64,000 bases of DNA from a virus: the IMG/VR virus record IMGVR_UViG_3300046459_000427, positions 1 through 64,000 of that record. One strand, 5' to 3'. A program made the position numbers and the translations under genes. Below, piece by piece: positions 30,131-36,705 of this stretch. Each line of letters starts with the position of its first letter. Positions within the stretch are counted from its first letter, which is position 1. The notes under the pieces were generated by a model. The model was not told where the DNA came from. It was given only the letters and a program-made list of their open reading frames with translations, and made no database searches.

Positions 30131-30357
30131 GCGCTATCTTGATCTCGCTTGACGTTGGTGTATTTCCGGCGCACCAGACGGACCGGCATGGGCTGCACGG
30201 CCATCACGCTCTGGCCGGGCTTGACGGCGACGATCTCGACGTCCGTAGCGGTGCGGCGCAGCTCGTCCGCGCGCTGGTCGGCGCTGGGCTTGTCGTAGCT
30301 CACGACGGACACGAACCGGCGGTCCTTAATGGTCCACAGGACCTTGTAGCTGATCAC
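30127..30357 (-). CDS. Small beta-strand protein
   Basis: 76 aa (VISYKVLWTIKDRRFVSVVSYDKPSADQRADELRR...). GTG behind AGGAGCCTGCC. Alpha/beta and basic at the end (RLVRRKYTNVKRDQD). Confidence 0.6.
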   Translation of the reverse strand: MISYKVLWTIKDRRFVSVVSYDKPSADQRADELRRTATDVEIVAVKPGQSVMAVQPMPVRLVRRKYTNVKRDQDSA

Positions 30358-30370
30358 GGCAGGCTCCTGG

Positions 30371-31048
30371 TCAGGCGAGGATGTCGGCGAGGTACCGGGC
30401 CTGCTGCAAGGCGTCCTCAACGTCCCAGCCGTCGAAGTAGCGCTTGCCCAGGTAGAAGTCGGCGGCCTCGGCGGCGTCGTCCTCGCTCTTGAGGTTGGCG
30501 CGTACGTAGCCGACGACGATGCCGTGCGCACCGTCGATGACGCGGGCGCCGTAGGAGGCCTTTTCCGGGGATCCGGGGGTGCCGTAGTCCTTCCGCATGT
30601 GGCGGACGATCTCGACCCTGTCCCCGTCGGGCTCCCCGCTGGCGCGGACCGTGGTGAGGACCTCGCCCGCGTCGCCGGAAAGCTGGGACTCCTCGCCTTC
30701 CGCGTAACCGAACAGCTCCAGCATGCGAGGCAGGTCCTGGTACAGACCGTGCTGGAAGAGTGACCGGTTGTGCTCGCCCAGCTTGTAGTAGTTCCGGAGC
30801 GTGGCCAGCTCCTCCTTGCTCAGATCGCGGTGCCCGATCCGTTTCACTTCGGTGTTCACCGGCTGCTTACGCACCTTGCGGGTGAACGCGAAGCGTCCGT
30901 CCTGGCCGTTCTCCGACTTCGTGACGGCGGACGTCTTAGTCACGTTCACAACGATCTTGCGGTAGGTAACGCGGCCGATGACCTCGGTGACGATGTCACC
31001 TACTCGCAGGTCCTGGGCGAGGACCGTCTCGGGGTTGGTGAGAGGCAT
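30371..31048 (-). CDS. Hypothetical 225-aa protein
   Basis: ATG 31048 behind AGGAGCGCATC. N-terminal small beta barrel-like part (LRVGDIVTEVIGRVTYRKIVVNVTKTSAV), a helical middle (ELATLRNYYKLGEHNRSL) and a C-terminal part with GIVVGYVRANLKSEDDAAEAADFYLGKR. Not recognised. Confidence 0.65.
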   Translation of the reverse strand: MPLTNPETVLAQDLRVGDIVTEVIGRVTYRKIVVNVTKTSAVTKSENGQDGRFAFTRKVRKQPVNTEVKRIGHRDLSKEELATLRNYYKLGEHNRSLFQHGLYQDLPRMLELFGYAEGEESQLSGDAGEVLTTVRASGEPDGDRVEIVRHMRKDYGTPGSPEKASYGARVIDGAHGIVVGYVRANLKSEDDAAEAADFYLGKRYFDGWDVEDALQQARYLADILA

Positions 31049-31061
31049 GATGCGCTCCTGA

Positions 31062-31304
31062 TCAGACGAGGGTGGTGGCGTTGGCGACGTGCGGGCAGCC
31101 CTGCGAAATGTAGTCCTGCCAACTGACAAGGTTGTTCCGCGTCGCCTGGATGCGGGTCATGACGAGCCGCTGCTTGCGTGCGGTCTTCTCTCCGCGCCAG
31201 CGGCGCTCCAGGGCGGCCAGCTCGCGCTTGCGCTGTGAGATCAGCTTGTCCGCTGCCGCCTGCCGGTCGGCGAGGAAGTGGGAACGGAACGGGCTGGCGG
31301 CCAT
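31062..31304 (-). CDS. Small basic coiled-coil protein
   Basis: 80 aa, strongly helical and basic (DRQAAADKLISQRKRELAALERRWRGEKTARKQRLVMTRI). ATG behind ACACCAGGAGGAGCCGCAG. Nucleic-acid binding possible. Promoter overlaps a hairpin at 31342-31380. Confidence 0.65.
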   Translation of the reverse strand: MAASPFRSHFLADRQAAADKLISQRKRELAALERRWRGEKTARKQRLVMTRIQATRNNLVSWQDYISQGCPHVANATTLV

Positions 31305-31341
31305 CTGCGGCTCCTCCTGGTGTGGGGTGCTTGCAGGAGAA

Positions 31342-31380
31342 ACGCTAAGGGGACCGCTTGGTGTTGTCAAGCGGTCCCCT
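31342..31380 (-). promoter_or_regulatory. Promoter embedded in a terminator-like hairpin
   Basis: TTGACA (31365-31370), 17-bp spacer and TAGCGT (31342-31347). Spacer and -35 are covered by perfect 13-bp arms AGGGGACCGCTTG / CAAGCGGTCCCCT with a 7-base loop. The hairpin lies just after the stop at 31394, so it may end one transcript and start the next. Confidence 0.75.
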
Positions 31381-31393
31381 GATATTGCTTGCG

Positions 31394-31741
31394 TCAGTTC
31401 CCGAGCAACCGGGCACGCGCCTCCAGCGCCCGCTGGAGCAGTGCGGCCTCGCCCTCGTCAATTTCCTGCACGCCGTGGATGATCTGCTCAAGTGGCGGGA
31501 CTGCCAGCCGGGTGACGTCCGGCAGACCGTCGGCCAGCTCCTTCACCGCACGCTCTTCGAGTGGGAGCCTCACGGAGAGCCCCACGTCGGCGACGGAGAT
31601 ATCGAAGGCCATCGAGTCGCTCAGGTAGACCGTGATGGTCCCCCCGGTGGACAGCACCTCGGTCAGTTCGTCCGTGGTCATCTCGATGTGCTCGAACTCT
31701 TCGTCATCCGTCTTCGTGCTGTCCATGCCCACGTCCCCCAT
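31394..31741 (-). CDS. Acidic hypothetical protein
   Basis: 115 aa; very acidic N-terminus (DSTKTDDEEFEHIEMTTDELTEVL), then strands (TITVYLSDSMAFDISVADVGLSVRLPLEE). ATG 31741 overlaps the upstream stop (TGATG); a second ATG at 31726 is possible. Confidence 0.6.
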   Translation of the reverse strand: MGDVGMDSTKTDDEEFEHIEMTTDELTEVLSTGGTITVYLSDSMAFDISVADVGLSVRLPLEERAVKELADGLPDVTRLAVPPLEQIIHGVQEIDEGEAALLQRALEARARLLGN

Positions 31742-32073
31742 CACGCGCTTATCAGTTGCTCGGTCTCGTCCACCGTCTCGCTGACGGTGTCGAAGGCGGC
31801 CGTCCAGGCGGCGTTCACGGCCTCGTAAGGCAGCGGGTGGTCGGAGAGGTCGACGCCGGGCGGAACGGGGCCGTCAAGGGCGAACGTACCGTCCAGCGGA
31901 TCCCACTTCAGCCCGGCCGCCGCCAGCTCTGCGTTGAACCGCGCGGAGTGCTGGCGGGCCAGCTCGGCGACGAGGTTGACGGGGGCGGTGTCGTATCCGG
32001 CCTGGGTCTCCAGGAAGTCTTTCCACTCCTGCTGGAGGGTGGGAAGGTCGAAGCCGGGGAGCTGGTGGTTCAT
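31741..32073 (-). CDS. Hypothetical protein
   Basis: 110 aa (MNHQLPGFDLPTLQQEWKDFLETQAG...). ATG behind CCCCACATCAGGAGGTAACC, the shared leader. Helical; not recognised. Confidence 0.65.
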   Translation of the reverse strand: MNHQLPGFDLPTLQQEWKDFLETQAGYDTAPVNLVAELARQHSARFNAELAAAGLKWDPLDGTFALDGPVPPGVDLSDHPLPYEAVNAAWTAAFDTVSETVDETEQLISA

Positions 32074-32099
32074 GGTTACCTCCTGATGTGGGGTGCTGG

Positions 32100-32216
32100 T
32101 CATCGCTTATCGTCCGTGGGGCCCCAGTAGTGGCCCTTGTACACGTGGGCCGGGTAGCCACCCTGCTCGACCTTCTTGAGGTGGCCCTGGTAGGTGGTGG
32201 CCTTGCACTTACACAC
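32100..32216 (-). CDS. 38-aa basic protein
   Basis: VCKCKATTYQGHLKKVEQGGYPAHVYKGHYWGPTDDKR. GTG 32216, GAGGAGAGCTGACC in front, inside the end of the upstream gene. CxC plus three His could bind metal. Confidence 0.6.
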   Translation of the reverse strand: MCKCKATTYQGHLKKVEQGGYPAHVYKGHYWGPTDDKR

Positions 32217-32218
32217 GG

Positions 32219-32617
32219 TCAGCTCTCCTCGTCCTCGATCAGCAGGATGATCTGGGTCTCGGTCAGGAAGCGCTTGGCGGCCTCCTGCGTGAGGTGCTGG
32301 TGGACGCCGTACAGGCCGGACTGCTGGGAGCGGTAGCTGAGCAGCCAGTCGGTCAGGCTCCTGCGCTGGTCCTCGATGCGGTCCAGGACCTTGTCGTCGT
32401 CGTACGAGCTGTCGCCGTTGGCGTCCAGGCCCAGCTTGTCGGAGTAGACGTTGGCGACGGCGCGCAGCTCCATGAACTTCTCGAAGTCCATCACTGAGTC
32501 GACGCGGTTGGCGCCGGTTTCCAGCTTCTGCCGAAGGCTGTCGGCGAAGCCGAGGTACGCGGTGTGCGCGTTCTTGGCGTACATGCGGACGCCTCGGATC
32601 GCCTGGGTCTTGTCCAT
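32219..32617 (-). CDS. Helical hypothetical protein
   Basis: 132 aa, alpha-helical (NAHTAYLGFADSLRQKLETGANRVDSVMDFEKFMELRAVANVYSDKL). ATG behind CAGGAGTAGGCC. No family recognised. Confidence 0.65.
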   Translation of the reverse strand: MDKTQAIRGVRMYAKNAHTAYLGFADSLRQKLETGANRVDSVMDFEKFMELRAVANVYSDKLGLDANGDSSYDDDKVLDRIEDQRRSLTDWLLSYRSQQSGLYGVHQHLTQEAAKRFLTETQIILLIEDEES

Positions 32618-32620
32618 GGC

Positions 32621-32764
32621 CTACTCCTGGTCTCGTATGGCTGCGTGCTTGGCAGTCTTGCGTGTGCGCTGCTTGCGGGGGCGGGAATCGTGACCTCCGG
32701 CCGCTCCGCTGCGCCGACGTTCCTGCACGGCGCGGATGTGCTCGGGGTGCTGCTGGGCGTTCAT
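32621..32764 (-). CDS. 47-aa basic protein
   Basis: MNAQQHPEHIRAVQERRRSGAAGGHD...RPRKQRTRKTAKHAA. ATG behind CCAGGAGGCACAC. Highly basic C-terminus, possibly DNA or RNA binding. Confidence 0.6.
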   Translation of the reverse strand: MNAQQHPEHIRAVQERRRSGAAGGHDSRPRKQRTRKTAKHAAIRDQE

Positions 32765-32780
32765 GTGTGCCTCCTGGGCC

Positions 32781-32817
32781 GGTACGGGAGATACCAGGTT
32801 ATTGGTTCTCCCGTACC
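32781..32817 (-). terminator. Terminator-like hairpin
   Basis: Perfect 11-bp arms GGTACGGGAGA / TCTCCCGTACC after the stop at 32835. Confidence 0.7.
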
Positions 32818-32834
32818 GCTTCCCAGTCCCGCTT

Positions 32835-33701
32835 CTAGCGGCGGCTGGCCCGCTTCTTGGCCTCGGCCAGGACCGTCTCGGTGTCCTTGCCCTCCTTGTG
32901 GGCGACGGCCTTGGCGACGTCGTCCAGGGACTCCTTGCGGTAGGAGGGGTGGGCGCCGCCCTTGTTCCAGTAGTAGTAGTCCGTGAGCCAGCCACGGGCC
33001 GCGTGCAGGGTCTCCAGCTTGTCGTAGGCGTCGTGGGCCGGGTGGACCTTGACGACCACGCCGTTGCGGACGACCTGGCGCTCGGGGTAGTGGCCGGTGA
33101 AGACCTTCAGCGGGGTGCCGTCGGGGTTGGTGATGGCCTTGGCGGCCTTCTTCGCCTCACGCTCGGCCTTCTTGGCTTCGCGCTCCAGGCGGGCAGCCTT
33201 GCGCTCCGGCGCCTCCAGGCGGGTCTTCTGCTTGAGGGTGTCGACCGGAGCCCACGGGAAGCAGACGGTGCACGCCTTCTCGCCCGCCAGCTCGACCAGC
33301 TCCTCGGCGCTCAGGCCGGACTGCTCGACCAGCCAGGCGTACTGGGTGGTGGGGAAGCAGGTGGCGCAGTGCGTGTCCTTGTGGACGTGACCATTGGTGT
33401 TGTCGACCAGGTAGTAGCGGGTCCAGCGACGGTCGTTGTACTGGGCTTCTCGGGGATAGACCTCGGACTGGAGGGTGTCCTGGACGCGCTCCTGGAGTGC
33501 CTCGATCTCGGCGACCAGCTTGGCGCGGCTCGCGGGCGAGTAGTCCGGGAGCATGGACCGGTAGGACCCGGGCTCGACCTCGTCGATGCGGACCACCGTG
33601 GCGGTGAGGCGGTGCTGCTGGCTGGTCAGGTCGGCGATCTTGCCGTACGCGGTGGCCAGCTCGGTGTCGATCTCGACCGGGGTGGCGGTGGTGAGGTCCA
33701 T
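32835..33701 (-). CDS. Zinc-site protein with charged coiled coil
   Basis: 288 aa from ATG 33701. HKDTHCATCFPTTQYAWLVE (about 118-140) and KACTVCFPWAP (about 153) provide two CxxC pairs; then a coiled coil very rich in Glu/Lys (ERKAARLEREAKKAEREAKKAAK). The centre to C-terminus (TLHAARGWLTDYYYWNKGGAHPSYRKESL) is unknown. Leader CCGCTCCACAACAGGAGG and promoter at 33742-33770 match the block's module. Confidence 0.7.
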   Translation of the reverse strand: MDLTTATPVEIDTELATAYGKIADLTSQQHRLTATVVRIDEVEPGSYRSMLPDYSPASRAKLVAEIEALQERVQDTLQSEVYPREAQYNDRRWTRYYLVDNTNGHVHKDTHCATCFPTTQYAWLVEQSGLSAEELVELAGEKACTVCFPWAPVDTLKQKTRLEAPERKAARLEREAKKAEREAKKAAKAITNPDGTPLKVFTGHYPERQVVRNGVVVKVHPAHDAYDKLETLHAARGWLTDYYYWNKGGAHPSYRKESLDDVAKAVAHKEGKDTETVLAEAKKRASRR

Positions 33702-33741
33702 CGTGTTGCCTCCTGTTGTGGAGCGGTTGGTGACAGGTAGA

Positions 33742-33770
33742 ACTCTACGGACAGGCCTAAGCCTTGTCAA
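33742..33770 (-). promoter_or_regulatory. Promoter
   Basis: TTGACA, 17-bp spacer, TAGAGT on the minus strand. Confidence 0.88.
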
Positions 33771-34092
33771 GCGGAATCGGGTTACCGCTTGCGTCGATGT
33801 ACTGCTCGATCTCGTAGCCCATGTTCAGGCTGTTCAGACGCTTCGCGCCGATCGACTTCACTCGTAGTTCCAGGCGGGTGGTCCAGCCCGCTACCGCGTC
33901 CGGGGAGATCGGACCGACGTTGCACTGTCGCAGCCACAGGACGGGGTCGAAGCGGTCGCTCGTGCCGGTGAGGGCGTCGGCGATGTTGAAGGCGATGTTG
34001 CGGCGCGCGTTGAAGTCCTGGTCGTCGGAGTCAGCGATGGCGGCCGACAGGGTCTCGTAGTCGCTGCGGCTCATGTTGCGGGGCGCGGGCAT
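33757..34092 (-). CDS. Hypothetical protein
   Basis: 111 aa (SRSDYETLSAAIADSDDQDFNARRNIAFNIADALTGTSDRFDPVLWLRQC...). Its last codons run through the downstream promoter. ATG behind GCACCAGGAGGAGCCCGCC. Confidence 0.65.
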   Translation of the reverse strand: MPAPRNMSRSDYETLSAAIADSDDQDFNARRNIAFNIADALTGTSDRFDPVLWLRQCNVGPISPDAVAGWTTRLELRVKSIGAKRLNSLNMGYEIEQYIDASGNPIPLDKA

Positions 34093-34135
34093 GGCGGGCT
34101 CCTCCTGGTGCGGGGATTGATGGTCGCGGGAAGCG

Positions 34136-34176
34136 TACGGGCCGCCCGGCTCAGGTGTCGAGTCGGGCGGCCCGTA
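34136..34176 (-). terminator. Terminator
   Basis: Perfect 13-bp arms TACGGGCCGCCCG / CGGGCGGCCCGTA after the stop at 34196. Confidence 0.75.
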
Positions 34177-34195
34177 TGCGGGTGGTGCGCAAGGA

Positions 34196-35050
34196 TCATG
34201 CGGCGATGCGGGTGCGGCTGCCGCCGATGGCGCGCTGGGAGCCGAGCCGGGCGGACTGGGCGGCGCTGTCCCCGGCCTGGCGGGCGCTGGTGCTGTAGGT
34301 GGTGCTGCTGGCGCCCTTCCACGAGCCCCGGGCGGTGGATGCCTTCGAGTAGTAGTCGTTGATCTCCTGCTTCTTGTCCGCGAGGACCAGCGCGGCGGAG
34401 ACCTCGATCTCGTACTCGACGCCGTTGTCCTTGCCGACGGTGGGCAGGGTGTAGGTGTTCTTCTTGGCCTCCTCCAGGGCCTCCTGGCGGGCCGACCACA
34501 GGCGGGAGGAGATGCGACGGGTGAAGGCGTCGTAGAAGTTGGCGCGGGCGGTGCGGCCGTCCATGGGCTTGACGACGGTCTGGACGTCCCACTCCCCCCA
34601 GTAGGCGTCCCAGACGCGCTTCTTTCCTGTCACCTCTTCCTTCTTGTACTCGCCGGTCTTGAGCCACGCGTTGGCGGACTCGGTCATCTGGAAGAGCAGG
34701 GAGGCGTACAGGGCCTCGACCACCTCGATGTCGCTGGGCATCCCGAAGACGATGACGAAGGTGGAGTTCTGCGCGATGTTCACCTTGACGTCGTTGTTGT
34801 CGGCGACCGCGATGAACAGGTTGACGAGTCGCGCGTTGTTCAGCTTGCGCGCCTGGCCGATGGTGATCCGCTTGTGGGTCGGCTGCTCGCGCTGCTCCCT
34901 CTTGGCGGTGTGCTGGCGGGCAACGGCCAGGTCGATGCTGGTCAGGGTCGCCATGGCCTGCGCCTTGCGCATGTAGGCCTCGGCCTCCTCGGGGGTGGAG
35001 GCGTTCTCGGCCTTGTTGAGGATCTTGGCCAGCTTGTCGAGGGTGCTCAT
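34196..35050 (-). CDS. DUF2786-domain protein
   Basis: 284 aa from ATG 35050 behind CTCACACCAGGAGGAGCACCAC. The N-terminal 45 residues (LDKLAKILNKAENASTPEEAEAYMRKAQAMATLTSIDL) are a clear DUF2786, a helical domain common in phage and plasmid proteins. The centre has NSTFVIVFGMPSDIEVVEALYASLLFQMTESAN; the Ser/Ala/Arg-rich end may be flexible. In other phages these genes sit beside HExxH proteins, as here (35485). Confidence 0.8.
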   Translation of the reverse strand: MSTLDKLAKILNKAENASTPEEAEAYMRKAQAMATLTSIDLAVARQHTAKREQREQPTHKRITIGQARKLNNARLVNLFIAVADNNDVKVNIAQNSTFVIVFGMPSDIEVVEALYASLLFQMTESANAWLKTGEYKKEEVTGKKRVWDAYWGEWDVQTVVKPMDGRTARANFYDAFTRRISSRLWSARQEALEEAKKNTYTLPTVGKDNGVEYEIEVSAALVLADKKQEINDYYSKASTARGSWKGASSTTYSTSARQAGDSAAQSARLGSQRAIGGSRTRIAA

Positions 35051-35090
35051 GTGGTGCTCCTCCTGGTGTGAGGCGGTTGGTGTGTGGTGA

Positions 35091-35119
35091 ACACTACGGG
35101 GTCGGATATTGCCTGTCAA
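35091..35119 (-). promoter_or_regulatory. Promoter
   Basis: TTGACA, 17-bp spacer, TAGTGT on the minus strand. Confidence 0.88.
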
Positions 35120-35136
35120 GCACTTTTCTCAAATGA

Positions 35137-35475
35137 CTAGCGGGGCTGTCCTCCGCTGGGGATGCTGACCACCCGCTTGCCCTGGCGATAGTCGAAGGTC
35201 TGCTCCTGGGCGCGGTCGGCGGCGAAGTCGTCGTAGAACTCCTGGACGGCCTGGATGGCCTCCGGCAGGGTGTCGAAGGGGCCGCCGGAGCGGGTGGTCA
35301 GCCGGGGCGCGTTGAGGTCGAAGTGCCAGCCGACGTCCTCGGCCGTGATGTCGTCCTCGGTGGGGTTCTCGACGATGGACTCCTCGCCTACGCGCCACAG
35401 GGAGCCGAAGCGGCCGAAGCGGTCGGTGATCAGGATGCTGTCGGGATCCTCGGTGGTCTTGAACGTGACGGTCAT
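35137..35475 (-). CDS. Hypothetical protein
   Basis: 112 aa, alpha/beta (SILITDRFGRFGSLWRVGEESIV...DTLPEAIQAVQEFYDDFAADRA). ATG behind GAGAGGACAGC. Co-transcribed with the metalloprotease-like gene. Confidence 0.65.
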   Translation of the reverse strand: MTVTFKTTEDPDSILITDRFGRFGSLWRVGEESIVENPTEDDITAEDVGWHFDLNAPRLTTRSGGPFDTLPEAIQAVQEFYDDFAADRAQEQTFDYRQGKRVVSIPSGGQPR

Positions 35476-35484
35476 GCTGTCCTC

Positions 35485-36000
35485 TCAGACGGTGGCAAGG
35501 GCGCCGAAGCGGACGCCGTGCTGGGTGAAGGAGTCGGTGAGCAGCAGGCCGATCTCGGGGCCCATCACCTCGCGCACCATGTGCAGGAAGGTGCTGGCGA
35601 ACGCGGGGCCGTGGTGCTCTCCGTGGTTGGCCAGGTGGTGGCTCAGCTCGTGCAGGATGACGATCTCGCGCAGGGCCCAGCCGCTGCTGTTCTCGTGGTC
35701 GGGGATGGCGAAGGTGCGCGTCAGGGGCTCGTAGTGGGCGAACTTCCGTCCCGCCCGGCGCCGCACGTGGACCGGCAGGATGGTGCGCTCGGGCCACATG
35801 TCCTTGACCCAGTTGAGTTCGAGGACGGCGTCGATGTAGCGCTGGATGGACTCCAGGTCGCCGAACTTGCGCTCCAGGGGCATCAGCAGGCTGGAGCCGT
35901 AGAAGTCGAAGGTGGGCACGTCGGCCTGGGCGAGGGATGCGAGGACGTCGCGGACGAAGTACTCGGCGTCGTAGAGGCGCTGGCGTTGGTTGTCTCGCAT
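35485..36000 (-). CDS. HExxH zinc metallohydrolase-like protein (TIGR04338 type)
   Basis: 171 aa. Zinc motif HELSHHLANHGEHHGPAF at about 119-136: HExxH with a downstream GxxHG, as in the putative metallohydrolase family TIGR04338 from actinobacteria and their phages. Substrate unknown; SprT-like DNA-protein crosslink processing is one possibility. ATG behind CCCACACCAGGAGGAGCACCTC; promoter at 36043-36070. Confidence 0.8.
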   Translation of the reverse strand: MRDNQRQRLYDAEYFVRDVLASLAQADVPTFDFYGSSLLMPLERKFGDLESIQRYIDAVLELNWVKDMWPERTILPVHVRRRAGRKFAHYEPLTRTFAIPDHENSSGWALREIVILHELSHHLANHGEHHGPAFASTFLHMVREVMGPEIGLLLTDSFTQHGVRFGALATV

Positions 36001-36042
36001 GAGGTGCTCCTCCTGGTGTGGGGGCGAGTGGTGATGAGAGAA

Positions 36043-36070
36043 ACAATACTCAGGAAGCGATAGTCGTCAA
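36043..36070 (-). promoter_or_regulatory. Promoter
   Basis: TTGACG, 16-bp spacer, TATTGT on the minus strand. Confidence 0.75.
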
Positions 36071-36087
36071 GCCGTATCGGGCAAGCA

Positions 36088-36128
36088 GTAAGCCGTGAGC
36101 TGCGTCACATGCGCGGCCCACGGCTTAC
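36088..36128 (-). terminator. Terminator with Crp-like sequence in the loop side
   Basis: 10-bp arms GTAAGCCGTG / CACGGCTTAC after the stop at 36149. GTGAGCTGCGTCAC (36095-36108) fits GTG-N6-GNCAC but overlaps the stem. Confidence 0.7.
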
Positions 36129-36148
36129 CTGGTTGACTGGCTATGCAA

Positions 36149-36547
36149 TTACTTGCTAGATGTTGGCGTTTCCGTAACCGTTTCCTTCGGGCACGGAATC
36201 TTGACCTGCACGGAATGCGTGTGCTCAAGCCCGTATACGGGGGCGTACGGCGTGGCCGAAGACGTAGGTGCGGGTATTGCGGGGGAAGGCCCGACCACGA
36301 GCGATACCTTGCACGTGCCCGGGGATTTCGACTTCGTCGCTTTCGGCGTCGGCGCAGACAGATACCGGGTCACCGTGGGCACAGGCTGCGGAGTAGAATC
36401 CCCTTCAATCGCCGGAGAATCCGACTGGGAATTCTCGGTATGAAGCCCCGAGAAATCCGACTGGGGAACTACCGAGATCCCAATCGCGGGTACGGCGAGA
36501 ATTCCGATTGCCACAAGGGCGACTTTGATGCGCTGGAGTCCGTTCAT
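36149..36547 (-). CDS. Secreted Pro/Ser/Thr-rich protein
   Basis: 132 aa. Signal peptide or anchor at 5-26 (RIKVALVAIGILAVPAIGISVV), then a low-complexity extracytoplasmic part with two Cys. More AT-rich third positions than neighbours. The ATG overlaps the upstream stop (ATGA). LHT tag at about residues 35-37 (SGLHTENS). Confidence 0.65.
   Translation of the reverse strand: MNGLQRIKVALVAIGILAVPAIGISVVPQSDFSGLHTENSQSDSPAIEGDSTPQPVPTVTRYLSAPTPKATKSKSPGTCKVSLVVGPSPAIPAPTSSATPYAPVYGLEHTHSVQVKIPCPKETVTETPTSSK
36437..36445 (-). repeat. LHT tag, copy 13 (exact)
   Basis: Leu-His-Thr in frame in the secreted protein; the first copy after a gap of about 17 kb. Confidence 0.9.
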
Positions 36548-36693
36548 ACCAGCACCGTACCGAAGCCCTCGCAGTGGACACAGTCGGCGCCTTCGCGGTC
36601 CTCACCGGACCCGTAGCACCGCTTGCAGTCGATCTCCTCTGCCGCGCCCTCGCCGGTTTCGGCGAAAGACACTGCATGCACGTGTGCGCTCAT
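36544..36693 (-). CDS. 49-aa CxxCxGxG zinc-finger protein
   Basis: MSAHVHAVSFAETGEG...CKRCYGSGEDREGADCVHCEGFGTVLV: two CxxCxGxG-type knuckles like half of a DnaJ zinc finger. The stop overlaps the next ATG. Such tiny proteins are frequent in actinophages. Confidence 0.7.
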   Translation of the reverse strand: MSAHVHAVSFAETGEGAAEEIDCKRCYGSGEDREGADCVHCEGFGTVLV

Positions 36694-36705
36694 GAGAAGT
36701 ACTAA

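Noticed and set aside
36095-36108. Crp-like site at 36095 as a firm operator
   Set aside because: Half of it is part of the terminator stem at 36088-36128, so the match may be accidental; kept only within the group observation.
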